A stretch of DNA of 64,000 nucleotides from Thalassospiraceae bacterium LMO-SO8. Lineage in GTDB: Bacteria > Pseudomonadota > Alphaproteobacteria > Rhodospirillales > Casp-alpha2. The notes under the pieces are model-generated. The model was not told where the DNA came from. It worked only from the letters and a program-made list of their open reading frames with translations, and searched no databases. Position 1 is the stretch's first letter, and each line of letters opens with the position of its first letter. The position numbers and the translations under genes were made by a program. Shown here piece by piece: positions 1 to 8,738 of this stretch. The stretch lies in NCBI GenBank assembly GCA_031655335.1, contig CP134226.1, positions 3,592,001 to 3,656,000 on the forward strand, given 5' to 3'.

Positions 1-1306
1 CGTCGCCGGTGCCCGCGGTGGCCAGATGGGGGGAGCCGTTGGCGTTGATCACGGCGCGGCCGTCGGGGGCCGCGATGACCGTGTCGAACCCCTTCAGCAG
101 GACCACCGCGCCCGATTTCCGGGCAGCCTGACGCGCGCGGCTCAGCCGGTCGCCCTCCTGCGGAAAGATGCGGGCGAATTCACCGCCATGGGGGGTGATC
201 ACGCAGGTGCCGTGCAGGGCCGCGATCAGGGTGTCGGGATCATCGGCGAAGGCGGAAATGCCGTCGGCGTCCAGCACCACGGGCTGGCCCGTGGCCAACG
301 CCGCCAAAGCCCGCGCGCGGGTATCCGGTCCCGGCCCGTTGCCGGGGCCGACGACCAGGGTCTTGTTGCCGTCCTGGACATAGGTTTCATAGATGGCCAC
401 GTCGTCCATGGGCCGGACCAGAACGCCGGGGGCGCCGGCGCGGAACACGCCGACATCATCGGCCCGGCAGGCGATGGAAACGATCCCCGCCCCGGCCCGC
501 CGGGCGCCGTCGGCGGCCAGACGCGGGGCGCCGGGCATGGCCGCCGCGCCCCAGATCACGACATGGCCCCGCGTGTACTTGTGGTCGTCCGGCCCCGGAT
601 GGGGGAAATCCGGCCACCAGATGTCGGCGCTGTTGACCCAGGTATCGGGCGCCTGAGCCGCGACCACGGCGTCCGGGATGCCGATGTCGGCGACCCGCAC
701 GGCACCACAGAAATCCCGCCCCGGACGCAGGAAATGGCCGGGCTTGCAGCGGCAGAACGTCATCGTTTCCCGGGCCTTTATGGCCGCTCCGGCGACGGCC
801 CCCGTGTCGCCCATGACGCCCGACGGGATATCCACGGCCAAGACATCGGCCGATGCCCCGTTGAGGGTTTCCGCCACGGCCGCCGCGACGCCGTCGAGCG
901 GACGCGCGAGGCCCGCCCCGAACAAGGCATCGACGACCCCTGCCCCCGCCGGGTCGAAGCCTGCCGTTAACTCTTCCACCGCGCCGGTCCAGCGGTCCGC
1001 CGCCAGGGCGGCATCACCCCGCAATCCGTCCCGCGCGCCCAGCAGGTAAAGCCGCACCTCGGCCCCCTGGTCCGTCAGGCGTCGCGCCGCCACGAAGCCG
1101 TCGCCACCGTTGTTGCCCGGGCCGCACAAAACAACCACCGGCCGTCCGTTGAACAAGGTCAGGGCGCGGTCGGCGACGGCGGCTCCCGCCGTTTCCATCA
1201 GATCGATACCGGGGGTGCCGCCCGCGATGGCCGCGGCATCGGCCTGCGCCATCTGACCGACCCGGAGCAATGCCGCCGGCAACCAGGCCGTGTTTTCCAT
1301 CGTCAT
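1..1306 (-). CDS. nnr: Bifunctional NAD(P)HX epimerase/dehydratase, 3' end cut by window edge
   Basis: Read on the minus strand this frame opens MTMENTAWLPAALLRVGQM, then shows the epimerase signature CGPGNNGGDGFVAARR near residue 60 and an IPSGVMGDTG segment. It runs into the dehydratase domain and ends at the window edge with NANGSPHLATAGTGD, the ATP/ADP-binding GTGD motif of the carbohydrate-kinase-like half. The N-terminal YjeF domain would epimerise R-NADHX and the C-terminal domain would dehydrate S-NADHX, repairing damaged nicotinamide cofactors in the cytoplasm. The start at 1306 is preferred because a GGAG lies about 8 bases upstream; 1300 is an in-frame alternative. Only the last part of the dehydratase domain is missing. 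The gene is divergent from the histidine kinase. Confidence 0.9.
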   Translation of the reverse strand, partial: MTMENTAWLPAALLRVGQMAQADAAAIAGGTPGIDLMETAGAAVADRALTLFNGRPVVVLCGPGNNGGDGFVAARRLTDQGAEVRLYLLGARDGLRGDAALAADRWTGAVEELTAGFDPAGAGVVDALFGAGLARPLDGVAAAVAETLNGASADVLAVDIPSGVMGDTGAVAGAAIKARETMTFCRCKPGHFLRPGRDFCGAVRVADIGIPDAVVAAQAPDTWVNSADIWWPDFPHPGPDDHKYTRGHVVIWGAAAMPGAPRLAADGARRAGAGIVSIACRADDVGVFRAGAPGVLVRPMDDVAIYETYVQDGNKTLVVGPGNGPGPDTRARALAALATGQPVVLDADGISAFADDPDTLIAALHGTCVITPHGGEFARIFPQEGDRLSRARQAARKSGAVVLLKGFDTVIAAPDGRAVINANGSPHLATAGTGD

Positions 1307-1442
1307 TTCATGCTCCGACAATTCACGATCTTCACGTTATACTCCGGAAAAGGGCGAAACGGCGGGAGAATCCCGGAGTCCGACAGACCTCATTGATCGG
1401 TTTGGGTCCGACGATAGGCCTGCATGCTCCGTTATAATTTAC

Positions 1443-2801
1443 ATGAAAAAATACACATACTACATTGTTTTTACGTTTCTTTTTGTCATTTTATGGGAAA
1501 CGTTCGGGGCGCCGAGATTGCTTCCCGAGATGGGCATCGACACATGGCGCCCGCTGATCACGGCCCTGGTCGCCGCCCTCGCCGCCGCCGCCGCCTTTGC
1601 CTTGTCACGTCAGATCGCGTCGCGCCGGTCTCCGCCGCCGGAACTGGCCGGCCCGCTGGTCGGCAACTTGAACGACGACGATTGGTGGCGCTTCATCTTC
1701 GCCGCCGCCGATTGGTTCTGGGAAACGGACACCGAACATCGTTTCACCTTCATTTCTGATCGGTTGTTGAGCACTTACGGCCTGTCACCGGAGAGCCTGA
1801 TCGGCCAAACGCGCGAGGCCATCGCCGTGATCCGGGGCCCCGCACAGCGCATCGCCTTCGACCAGCACCGGGCGGATCTGGCCGAACGGCGGCCGTTCCG
1901 GGACTTCGAATACGGCCTGATCGACGGCAAGGGCAACCTCCGCTATGCACGGATCAGCGGCGCCCCCGTGTTCGCCGACGACGGTGCGTTTGTCGGCTAC
2001 CGGGGCTTCGCCCGCGACGTCACCCGCGAATGGCAGTCGGATCAGGCGCTGCGCACGGCCAAGGAAGAAGCGGAACTGGCCAACCGGGCGAAGACCGAAT
2101 TTCTCGCCAACATGAGTCACGAACTGCGTACGCCGTTGAATTCCATCATCGGGTTTTCCGACATTCTGGTGAACGAGACCTTCGGCACCATGAACGTGCC
2201 CCAGTACAAGGAATACGCCGGCGACATCAACGACGCCGGCAAACATCTGCTGCAACTGATCAACGACCTTCTGGATTTGGCCCGCATCGAACGCGGCCAG
2301 ATGAGCCTGAACGAACAGCGCCTTGACCTGAGGTTGGTCTTCAATTCCTGTCATCGCCTGGTGCGTGAGCGCGCGCTCGAGGCCGGGGTCTCGCTGATGA
2401 TTGACTGCCCCGCCGACCTGCCGCCCCTGATGGCCGACGAACTGCGGGTCAAACAGGCGCTGGTCAACCTGCTGTCCAACGCCATCAAGTTCACGGAACA
2501 AGGGGGGGCGGTCTCCGTCGTGGCGCGCCGGCAGGAAGACGGCGCCATCCGGCTGACCGTGTCGGACACGGGGATCGGTATTTCGCCCGAGGACATGGCC
2601 GTGGCGCTGTCCGAATTCGGGCAGGTCGACGGGTCCCTGACCCGCAAGCACGAAGGCACGGGCCTGGGCCTAACCCTGTCGCGCAAACTGATCGAACTGC
2701 ACGGCGGTGTGCTGAAAATGGAAAGCGAGGTCGGCCAGGGAACATCGGCCCATCTCGTGTTTCCGGTGGCGCGCAGCCTGCTCCCGCCCGACGCCTCCTA
2801 A
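1443..2801 (+). CDS. PAS-domain sensor histidine kinase, membrane anchored
   Basis: A 452-residue protein if started at the ATG at 1443 (MKKYTYYIVFTFLF). Two hydrophobic segments at about residues 4-20 and 35-52 anchor it. A PAS domain follows (WFWETDTEHRFTFISDRLL), then a HisKA dimerisation box with the phospho-accepting His in FLANMSHELRTPLNSIIGF, and an HATPase with N box NLLSNAIKF, G1 box DTGIGI and G2 box GTGLGL. It should autophosphorylate in response to a signal read by the PAS domain and pass phosphate to a response regulator, but none is adjacent. The open frame extends back to 1290 into the divergent nnr gene, which is unlikely to be used. No Shine-Dalgarno precedes 1443; a TATAAT lies 5 bases before it, so the start is less certain than the identity. 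Confidence 0.85.
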   Translation: MKKYTYYIVFTFLFVILWETFGAPRLLPEMGIDTWRPLITALVAALAAAAAFALSRQIASRRSPPPELAGPLVGNLNDDDWWRFIFAAADWFWETDTEHRFTFISDRLLSTYGLSPESLIGQTREAIAVIRGPAQRIAFDQHRADLAERRPFRDFEYGLIDGKGNLRYARISGAPVFADDGAFVGYRGFARDVTREWQSDQALRTAKEEAELANRAKTEFLANMSHELRTPLNSIIGFSDILVNETFGTMNVPQYKEYAGDINDAGKHLLQLINDLLDLARIERGQMSLNEQRLDLRLVFNSCHRLVRERALEAGVSLMIDCPADLPPLMADELRVKQALVNLLSNAIKFTEQGGAVSVVARRQEDGAIRLTVSDTGIGISPEDMAVALSEFGQVDGSLTRKHEGTGLGLTLSRKLIELHGGVLKMESEVGQGTSAHLVFPVARSLLPPDAS

Positions 2802-2879
2802 TAAAGGCCCAAGCCGCCGTTTCCGTCCCCTCAAGGCCGCGCTACACTCCCCCACCATCGACACAGCCGGAAGACCGCC

Positions 2880-3359
2880 ATGACCAGCGCCGCCGCCACC
2901 GCCCTTCACGCCCTTGCCGCCGTCGTCTGGGTCGGCGGCATGTTCTTCGCCTATCTGGTGCTTCGCCCCGCCGTGGGCGGCATCGCCCCACCGCCGGAGC
3001 GCCTGAAACTGTGGGATCGCGTGTTCGGCCGGTTCTTTCTCTGGGTCTGGGCCGCCGTGTTGATCCTGCCGGTATCCGGCTATGCCGTGATCGCCTTGCA
3101 ATACGGGACCTGCGCCGCCGCCCCCATCCATGTTCATTGGATGCACGGTATCGGCTGGGTCATGAACGCGTTGTTCATCTATCTGTTCTTCGCCCCGTAC
3201 CGCACCTTCCAGGGTGCCGTCGCGGCCCAGGACTGGCCGACGGGGGCCGCCAGCCTGAACGTCATCCGACGCATCGTCGCGATCAACCTGGTGCTCGGCC
3301 TGATCACGGCGGCCTTGGGGGCTTCGGGCCGCTACTGGGCCTGGGTGCCCGGCGGCTGA
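2880..3359 (+). CDS. CopD-like four-helix membrane protein
   Basis: A 159-residue protein with four predicted transmembrane helices, starting with ALHALAAVVWVGGMFFAYL. Conserved His in the first helix, the WVGG turn and the HVHWMHGIGW segment resemble the CopD/DUF2269-type integral membrane domain associated with copper handling or cytochrome-type redox membrane proteins. The length fits a single-domain CopD protein. It follows the histidine kinase by 78 bases on the same strand and may be cotranscribed. Copper involvement is inference from family resemblance only; no copper chaperone or oxidase is nearby. Confidence 0.7.
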   Translation: MTSAAATALHALAAVVWVGGMFFAYLVLRPAVGGIAPPPERLKLWDRVFGRFFLWVWAAVLILPVSGYAVIALQYGTCAAAPIHVHWMHGIGWVMNALFIYLFFAPYRTFQGAVAAQDWPTGAASLNVIRRIVAINLVLGLITAALGASGRYWAWVPGG

Positions 3360-3370
3360 CACGGCTCATG

Positions 3371-3400
3371 AAAAAGGCCGCCGGGGGGAATCCGGCGGCC
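3371..3400 (-). terminator. Rho-independent terminator of the small Lys/Ala/Pro gene
   Basis: GGCCGCCGG at 3376-3384 pairs perfectly with CCGGCGGCC at 3392-3400 around a 7-base loop. On the minus strand the stem is followed directly by five T residues (3375-3371). It lies 47 bases beyond the stop codon of the 37-residue minus-strand gene, which supports that gene being a real transcription unit. Confidence 0.85.
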
Positions 3401-3446
3401 CTGTTCATCGGTCAGGCGGCCGTGAGGGCGGCCGCCGCCTCCGAAA

Positions 3447-3560
3447 TTACTTCTTCTTCGCAGGCGCCGCCGGCTTGGCGGCAGGCTTGCTGACGGCGGG
3501 TTTCGCGGCCGGCTTGGCGGCGGCGGAGGTCGCGGGTTTGGTGCGGGAAAACATGCTCAT
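3447..3560 (-). CDS. Lys/Ala/Pro-rich small basic protein (37 aa)
   Basis: A short minus-strand frame beginning MSMFSRTKPATSAAAK and ending in three lysines, built around repeated K-P-A-A units. It resembles the basic tail of H1-type or other nucleoid-associated proteins, though on composition alone. The ATG at 3560 follows GAGGAAA, a good ribosome binding site at short spacing, and a strong terminator sits just downstream. So the gene has start signal, frame and end signal of its own. Its function is not known: nucleic-acid binding, or a linker-type intrinsically disordered protein, are possibilities. It has no hydrophobic segment. It converges with the CopD-like gene and is separate from the MetE-like gene upstream. 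Confidence 0.7.
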   Translation of the reverse strand: MSMFSRTKPATSAAAKPAAKPAVSKPAAKPAAPAKKK

Positions 3561-3697
3561 TTTCCTCAAAAATCGCCGGGATGCCCCGGCGCGGTGACCG
3601 GCTCATTGCCGGCAGGGGAATAAATACCTGATATCAACGGGCCGAAATAACGAATTCTTTTGCAGTTTAATATTCGTTATTTAGATATAAATGCCCG

Positions 3698-4729
3698 TCA
3701 GCCCAGTTCCCCCCGCACCATGGCCGCCCCGTCGACCATCGCTTTCAACTTGCCGAAGGCGACGTCGCGCGGCAGGTACTTCATGCCGCAGTCGGGGGCC
3801 GCGATCAGGCGTTCCGGCGCGATGTGTTTCAAGGCGCCGCGCAGGCGGTCGGCGATCATCTCCGGCGTCTCGACCTCTTCCGTGCCCAGGCTGAGCACCC
3901 CGAACAGGATCTTCTTGCTCGGCAGTTTTTCCAGGATCGCGGGATCGAGGTTGGGCTGCGCCGCTTCGATGGAGATCGCCCCTGCCGAGCACGCGTCCAA
4001 CTGCGGCAGGAACGAATAGCCCACGGGCTTGTCCTTGACCACGTAGGCATAGCCGAAGCAGAGGTGCACCACGGTCTCCCCCTCGATGCCGTCCAGGGCC
4101 TGGTTGATGGCCGACACGCCGAATTTTTCCGCCTCTTCCGGATTGGCCTGCATGTAGGGCTCGTCGATCTGGATGACGTCGGCGCCGGCGGCCTTGAGAT
4201 CGCGGATTTCTTCATTCACCGCCTTGGCGTAGGCCGAAATCAGGGCCGCCGTGTCGCCGTAGTGTTCGTCCTTGGCCAGCTTGGCCATGGTGAAGGCGCC
4301 GGGGATGGTGATCTTGATCGGGCGGTCCGTATGGGCGCGCAGGAACGCCACGTCGCGCACCTGTACGGGCGTGGTGCGCCGAATTTCGCCAACCACGCGC
4401 GGTACGGGCACGGCGACGCCGCGCCGATTGGGCACCATGGCCGGGTTGTCGATGTCGATGCCGTCCAATGCGTTGGCGAAGCGGTTGAAATAACTTTCGC
4501 GGCGGATTTCCCCGTCGGACAGAATGTCGATCCCGGCCCGTTCCTGATCGTGGATGGCGGTCAGGGTGGCGTCGTCCTGGGCTTCGTCCAGTTCTTCCGC
4601 CGCCACCTTCCACACGTCCTTCATGCGCACGCGCGGCGGCGCGGAGCCCAGCATCTTGTTCTTGTCGACCAGCCAGGCCGGCTGCGGGTAGCTGCCGACC
4701 AGCGTCGTCGGGATCAGTTTCTCGGTCAT
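3698..4729 (-). CDS. Cobalamin-independent methionine synthase II family protein (MetE C-terminal-like)
   Basis: A 343-residue protein with the MetE C-terminal barrel fold only. It lacks the N-terminal half of full MetE (about 750 residues). All expected zinc ligands are visible: His222 and Cys224 in VVHLCFGYAY, Glu255 in AISIEAAQP and Cys313 in APDCGMKYLP. The motif GADVIQIDEPYM near residue 185 is the usual substrate-binding stretch. Such stand-alone proteins transfer methyl groups from unidentified donors, so methionine synthesis is possible but unproven. The start follows AGGAGGA at good spacing. The upstream neighbour on the same strand is the hydrolase/OsmC fusion, 40 bases away, so the two may be cotranscribed. 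Confidence 0.85.
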   Translation of the reverse strand: MTEKLIPTTLVGSYPQPAWLVDKNKMLGSAPPRVRMKDVWKVAAEELDEAQDDATLTAIHDQERAGIDILSDGEIRRESYFNRFANALDGIDIDNPAMVPNRRGVAVPVPRVVGEIRRTTPVQVRDVAFLRAHTDRPIKITIPGAFTMAKLAKDEHYGDTAALISAYAKAVNEEIRDLKAAGADVIQIDEPYMQANPEEAEKFGVSAINQALDGIEGETVVHLCFGYAYVVKDKPVGYSFLPQLDACSAGAISIEAAQPNLDPAILEKLPSKKILFGVLSLGTEEVETPEMIADRLRGALKHIAPERLIAAPDCGMKYLPRDVAFGKLKAMVDGAAMVRGELG

Positions 4730-4769
4730 GGGTGTCCTCCTCCTGGCGTTTCTTCGTTGTGGGCCCAGC

Positions 4770-5999
4770 CTAGACCAGCCGGCTTTCCTCGACGATCTCG
4801 GAATGCAGGGTCTTGTGGACCGGGCATTTGTCGGCGATTTCCAGAAGCTTCGCTTTCTGTTCGTCGCTCAGATCGCCTTCGAAATGAAGATCGCGGACGA
4901 TTCGGTCCAGCTTGCCCACCTTGGTTTCGCAATCGGTGCAATCCTCGGCATGGATCTTGTCGTGCGTCAGGGTGACACGGACCTTGGTCAACGGCAGTTT
5001 CTTCAAATCCGCGTACATGCGGATGGTCATGGCCGTGCACGCACCCAGCGCCGTCAGCAGGAAGTCATAGGGCCCGGGCCCCGTATCGGTGCCGCCCACG
5101 TCCACGGGCTCGTCGGCCAGCAGGACATGCCGCCCGCCCACGGAAACCGCGTTCTGGAACCTGCCCTGGCCGGTTTCCTCGACCACCACGGTGCCCGCCT
5201 CGGCCTGGGGCGCGATGCGCGACGCCGGCGCGTCTTCCAGACAGACATAGCGGCGCGCCCAGGCGGCGATCACGCCAGCCACGTATTCCGCGTCTTCCTT
5301 GCGGCTCAAAAGATGGTCGGCGTCGTCCAGGGACACGAAGCTTTTCGGATGCTTGGCCGCACCGTAAATGGCCGCGGCGTTGTCGATGCCGACGGTGGCG
5401 TCGACCGGCGAATGAAAGATCAAGAGCGCCTTTTTCAGGTCGGCCACGGCGGCCGCGACGTTCTGCGCCCGAATGTCGTCCAGGAACTGTTTCTTGATGC
5501 GGAAGGGCCGCCCGACCAGCAGCACCTCAGCCTCGCCCTTGGCCTCGATCTCCTCGATCGACTCCTGGAAGTTATGGGCGACATGGGCGACATCCGCCGG
5601 GGCGCCGATGGTGATGACGGCCTTGGCCTCCGGCACCTTGGCCGCCGCCACCAGGACCGCGGCCCCGCCCAAGGAGTGCCCCAGCAGCATGGCCGGCGCT
5701 TCCAGATTGTCCCGCATCCAGTCCGCCGCCGCGACCAGATCGCCAACGTTGGAGGAAAAGTTGGTGTTGGCGAAGTCGCCTTCGCTGGCACCCAGGCCGG
5801 TGAAGTCGAAGCGCAGCACGGCGATGCCGTTTTCCGTCAGCGACCGCGCCACCCGCGACGCGGCGAACACGTCCTTGGTGCAGGAAAAGCAATGCGCCCA
5901 AAGCGCATAGGCCCGGGGCGGGCCGTCCGGCAGGTCCAATCGCGCGGCCAGGGTCTCGCCCAAAGCGCCCGGGAAGGAAACCTTTTCGCTTGTCGTCAT
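4770..5999 (-). CDS. Alpha/beta hydrolase fused to OsmC-type peroxidase domain
   Basis: A 409-residue two-domain protein. The N-terminal half is an alpha/beta hydrolase with the HCF oxyanion region near residue 36 and nucleophile Ser109 in LLGHSLGG. The C-terminal 140 residues are an OsmC/Ohr-type domain with the redox cysteine in LTALGACTAMTIRMYA and the second in DKCPVHKTL. OsmC proteins reduce organic or fatty-acid hydroperoxides through these cysteines; the hydrolase half may release or accept the acyl substrate. The fusion is a recurring proteobacterial architecture. The start at 5999 follows AAAGG at 8-base spacing. The product is probably cytoplasmic, as no signal peptide is seen. Confidence 0.9.
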   Translation of the reverse strand: MTTSEKVSFPGALGETLAARLDLPDGPPRAYALWAHCFSCTKDVFAASRVARSLTENGIAVLRFDFTGLGASEGDFANTNFSSNVGDLVAAADWMRDNLEAPAMLLGHSLGGAAVLVAAAKVPEAKAVITIGAPADVAHVAHNFQESIEEIEAKGEAEVLLVGRPFRIKKQFLDDIRAQNVAAAVADLKKALLIFHSPVDATVGIDNAAAIYGAAKHPKSFVSLDDADHLLSRKEDAEYVAGVIAAWARRYVCLEDAPASRIAPQAEAGTVVVEETGQGRFQNAVSVGGRHVLLADEPVDVGGTDTGPGPYDFLLTALGACTAMTIRMYADLKKLPLTKVRVTLTHDKIHAEDCTDCETKVGKLDRIVRDLHFEGDLSDEQKAKLLEIADKCPVHKTLHSEIVEESRLV

Positions 6000-6085
6000 G
6001 GCGGCCGCCTTTCATCAGGGTGACGTCGTTGATATGAAACCCAAGATGACCATACTACCGCCACGGCATGAAAGGGCGATATCCG

Positions 6086-6712
6086 ATGGACAGTGACGAT
6101 CTAGAGATATTGGCGCGGCGCCAAGTGTTCCAGGGATATTTCCGCCTGGAGGAATGGCGCATCCGCCACCGTTTGTTCGCCGGCGGCTGGAGCAACGAGT
6201 TCACCCGTGAATGCCTGGAACGCGGTCATGCCGTCGCCGTCCTGCCCTACGACCCCGTCCGCGACGAAGTCGTCTTGATCGAACAGTTCCGCGTGGGTGC
6301 GGCGGCCAGTGCGCCGTCGCCCAATTGGGACGGCGCCCCGCCCTCCCCCTGGCTGATCGAAATCGTCGCCGGCATCGTCGAGGACGGCGAACATCCCGAC
6401 GAGGTCGCGGCGCGCGAGACCATGGAGGAATGCGGGCGTGACCTTCTCGCCCTCAAGCAGATCACCAACTATCTGGTGACGCCCGGCTGCTCGTCGGAAA
6501 CCATCCGGCTTTATCTGGGCCGCGTCGACGCCGCGGATGCCGGCGGCATCCATGGCCTGGACCACGAGAACGAGGACATCCGGGTGTTCACGGTCCCGGC
6601 GGAGGACGCCTTCAAGATGGTCGCCGACGGCACCATCAACAACGGCACGATCATCATCTGCCTGCAATGGCTGCAACTGAATCGGGAAGACGTGCGCCGG
6701 GAGTGGACATGA
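6086..6712 (+). CDS. nudF: Nudix hydrolase, ADP-ribose pyrophosphatase type
   Basis: A 208-residue protein with the Nudix box from about residue 98: GIVEDGEHPDEVAARE followed by TMEECG, matching GX5EX7REXXEEXG apart from its last position. An LIEQFRVG strand and the downstream Pro of VTPGCSSETIRLYL are typical of ADP-ribose pyrophosphatases, which cleave ADP-ribose to AMP and ribose 5-phosphate. The ATG at 6086 is chosen over 6068 because a GGG motif precedes it and nothing suitable precedes 6068. Its 3' end converges with the enoyl-CoA hydratase 9 bases away. Confidence 0.88.
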   Translation: MDSDDLEILARRQVFQGYFRLEEWRIRHRLFAGGWSNEFTRECLERGHAVAVLPYDPVRDEVVLIEQFRVGAAASAPSPNWDGAPPSPWLIEIVAGIVEDGEHPDEVAARETMEECGRDLLALKQITNYLVTPGCSSETIRLYLGRVDAADAGGIHGLDHENEDIRVFTVPAEDAFKMVADGTINNGTIIICLQWLQLNREDVRREWT

Positions 6713-6721
6713 ACGGCCGCC

Positions 6722-7513
6722 CTATTCCTTGAACCAGCTTGGGTTGCGCTTTTCGAGAAACGCGGTAAGCCCCTCGCTGGCTTCGGCCGACTGGCGTTTT
6801 TCCGAATGCAGGCGGGCCAGATCCTCGGCCGTCGCCTCGTCAATGCTGGTTTCCGCAAGTTCCAGTATCTTGGCCTTGGTCTGAGCCACGGCGTCGGGGC
6901 CGCTGCGCAGGAAGGCCTCGATCGTCTTTTCCGCCGTGCGTTCAAGCTGCATGGGGGGGGCGACTTCGTGGACCAGCCCCATGTTGTTGGCCTGGTCGGC
7001 GGAAAAGCGTTCGGCGGTCAGGGCGTAGCGGCGCACGTTGCGCGAGCCCATGGCGGCGATCAACTGCGGCAGGATCGGTTGCGGGATCAGGCCCCAGCGG
7101 ACCTCGGAAATGGAGAACGTGGCGTCGGACGCGGCGATCACCACGTCGCAGGCGGCGATCACGCCGGTGCCGCCGCCGACGCAGAACCCCTGCACCACGG
7201 CCACGGTCGGTTTCGGGCAGATATCCAGCAGCCGCACGACGGCTTCGGTGTCGCGCGATGCTTGCAGATTCTGTTCCGGCCCCTCGCCGGCCACTCGTTT
7301 CAGCCACTTCAGGTTGGCGCCCGCCTGGAAATGTTTGCCGGCCCCCCGCAGGACGACCAAGCGCACCCGGTCATCAACGGACAGGGATTTCACCCCGTTC
7401 AGCAACGCCGCGATCATTTCATCGTCGTAGGCGTTGTTGACGTCCGGACGGTTCAGCGTGACCGTCGCGACGCCCCTGGCGTCAATTTCAAGAAGGACGG
7501 GTTCGTCGGCCAT
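6722..7513 (-). CDS. Enoyl-CoA hydratase/isomerase family protein
   Basis: A 263-residue crotonase-fold protein. The oxyanion-hole segments are visible as GKHFQAGANLKWLK near residue 60 and VQGFCVGGGTGVIAACDVVIA near residue 105, followed by EVRWGLIPQP, where the catalytic Glu of hydratases is expected. It probably hydrates a short or branched enoyl-CoA in fatty-acid or amino-acid degradation; similar sequences are often annotated as methylglutaconyl-CoA hydratase, but the substrate cannot be fixed here. The frame extends upstream to 7645, but the ATG at 7513 (MADEPVLLEIDARG) is preceded by GGAGA and matches the family start. Confidence 0.88.
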   Translation of the reverse strand: MADEPVLLEIDARGVATVTLNRPDVNNAYDDEMIAALLNGVKSLSVDDRVRLVVLRGAGKHFQAGANLKWLKRVAGEGPEQNLQASRDTEAVVRLLDICPKPTVAVVQGFCVGGGTGVIAACDVVIAASDATFSISEVRWGLIPQPILPQLIAAMGSRNVRRYALTAERFSADQANNMGLVHEVAPPMQLERTAEKTIEAFLRSGPDAVAQTKAKILELAETSIDEATAEDLARLHSEKRQSAEASEGLTAFLEKRNPSWFKE

Positions 7514-7710
7514 GATTGTTCTCCATTCGCTCTTATTTTCGCACGTGTCCCGGCGGGCGGGGAGAATAGCGTCTACCACGCGTCCGACGGAACAGGAAAT
7601 CCGCGCGAAATCCAAAGCCCGCGCCTTGATCGCCCCCGCGGGCACGGTTATGTTGCCGCAAACCCCAACAAACGTAAGCTGACGAACCTCTAGGGACGGA
7701 ACTCAAATAC

Positions 7711-8715
7711 ATGAACATCAAGAAGGGCCTGGTGGACGCCATCGGGAACACGCCGCTTATTCGCCTCAACAAGCTGTCCGAGGCGACGGGCTGTGAAATC
7801 CTGGGCAAGGCCGAATTTCTCAACCCCGGCCAATCCGTCAAGGACCGCCCCGCCCGCCACATGATCCTGGAGGCCGAAAAGCGCGGCGACCTGAAGCCCG
7901 GCGGCCTGATCGTCGAGGGCACGGCCGGCAACACGGGCATCGGCCTGGCCCTGGTCGCCAACGCGCGGGGTTACCGCACCACCATCGTCATTCCGGAAAC
8001 CCAGAGCCAGGAAAAGAAGGACATGCTGCGCCTGTGCGGCGCCAAGCTGGTCGAAGTTCCGGCCCTGCCCTATTCCGACCCCAACAACTATCAGCACATC
8101 GCCCGCCGCATGGCGGAGGAACTGGCCGCGACGGAACAGAACGGCGTGCTGTTCGCCGACCAGTGGAACAACCTGGACAACCGCCGCGCCCATTACCATT
8201 CCACCGGCCCGGAAATCTGGGAACAGACGGGCGGCAAGATCGACGGCTTCATCTGCGCCGTCGGCACAGGCGGCACCCTGGCCGGGACCTCGACGTTCCT
8301 GCGCGAAAAGAACCCGAACATCGTCGTCGGCTGCGCCGACCCCAAAGGGGCGGCCATGTACCACCTGTTCAAGGACGGCGAGGCCAAGGCGACCGAGGGC
8401 GGCTCGATCACCGAGGGCATCGGTCTCGGCCGCGTCACGGCGATCATCGAGGACCTGAAGGTCGAACAGCCCTATTCCATCGACGACCAGGAAGCCGTGC
8501 CGCTGATCTTCGACCTGATCAAGGACGAAGGCCTGGTGCTCGGCGGATCGTCCGGCATCAACGTCGCGGGGGCCGTGCGCCTGGCCAAGGAACTGGGCCC
8601 CGGCAAGACCATCGTCACCATCCTGTGCGACGTCGGCACGCGCTATACGTCGAAGCTGTTCAATCGCGATTTCCTCAAGTCCAAGGGCCTGCCGGTCCCG
8701 GACTTCCTGCCCTGA
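7711..8715 (+). CDS. cysK: Cysteine synthase A family, PLP-dependent
   Basis: A 334-residue fold-type II PLP enzyme. The N-terminus has IGNTPLIRLNKLSE; the PLP lysine is in PGQSVKDRPARHMI near residue 44; the substrate loop is VEGTAGNTGIGLALVA; the phosphate-binding glycine loop is VGTGGTLAGTS; and GGSSGINVAGA sits near the end. It would make cysteine from O-acetylserine and sulfide. It is slightly longer than classic CysK (about 310-325). It is followed by sseA after 23 bases and then tauE, a compact sulfur-metabolism run that is probably cotranscribed. Confidence 0.9.
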   Translation: MNIKKGLVDAIGNTPLIRLNKLSEATGCEILGKAEFLNPGQSVKDRPARHMILEAEKRGDLKPGGLIVEGTAGNTGIGLALVANARGYRTTIVIPETQSQEKKDMLRLCGAKLVEVPALPYSDPNNYQHIARRMAEELAATEQNGVLFADQWNNLDNRRAHYHSTGPEIWEQTGGKIDGFICAVGTGGTLAGTSTFLREKNPNIVVGCADPKGAAMYHLFKDGEAKATEGGSITEGIGLGRVTAIIEDLKVEQPYSIDDQEAVPLIFDLIKDEGLVLGGSSGINVAGAVRLAKELGPGKTIVTILCDVGTRYTSKLFNRDFLKSKGLPVPDFLP

Positions 8716-8738
8716 TCGACCGGGAAGGAAACCGCTCC

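Noticed and set aside
26-970. Long plus-strand open frame at the left edge.
   Set aside because: It is the shadow of the minus-strand nnr gene, whose epimerase and dehydratase motifs are clear.
1433-1443. TATAAT just before the histidine kinase ATG, suggesting a leaderless message.
   Set aside because: No -35 element lies at proper spacing (nearest TTGGGT is 25 bases away), and the patch is simply AT-rich because it precedes an AT-rich first helix.
3412-3606. A 64-codon minus-strand frame around the small Lys/Ala/Pro gene.
   Set aside because: It is out of frame with the supported 37-residue gene, and has no ribosome binding site or sensible composition.
8034-8738. Extended start of the sulfurtransferase frame within cysK.
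   Set aside because: The added residues are an arginine/glycine-rich readthrough of cysK in another frame; the ATG at 8739 has a ribosome binding site and the family N-terminus.
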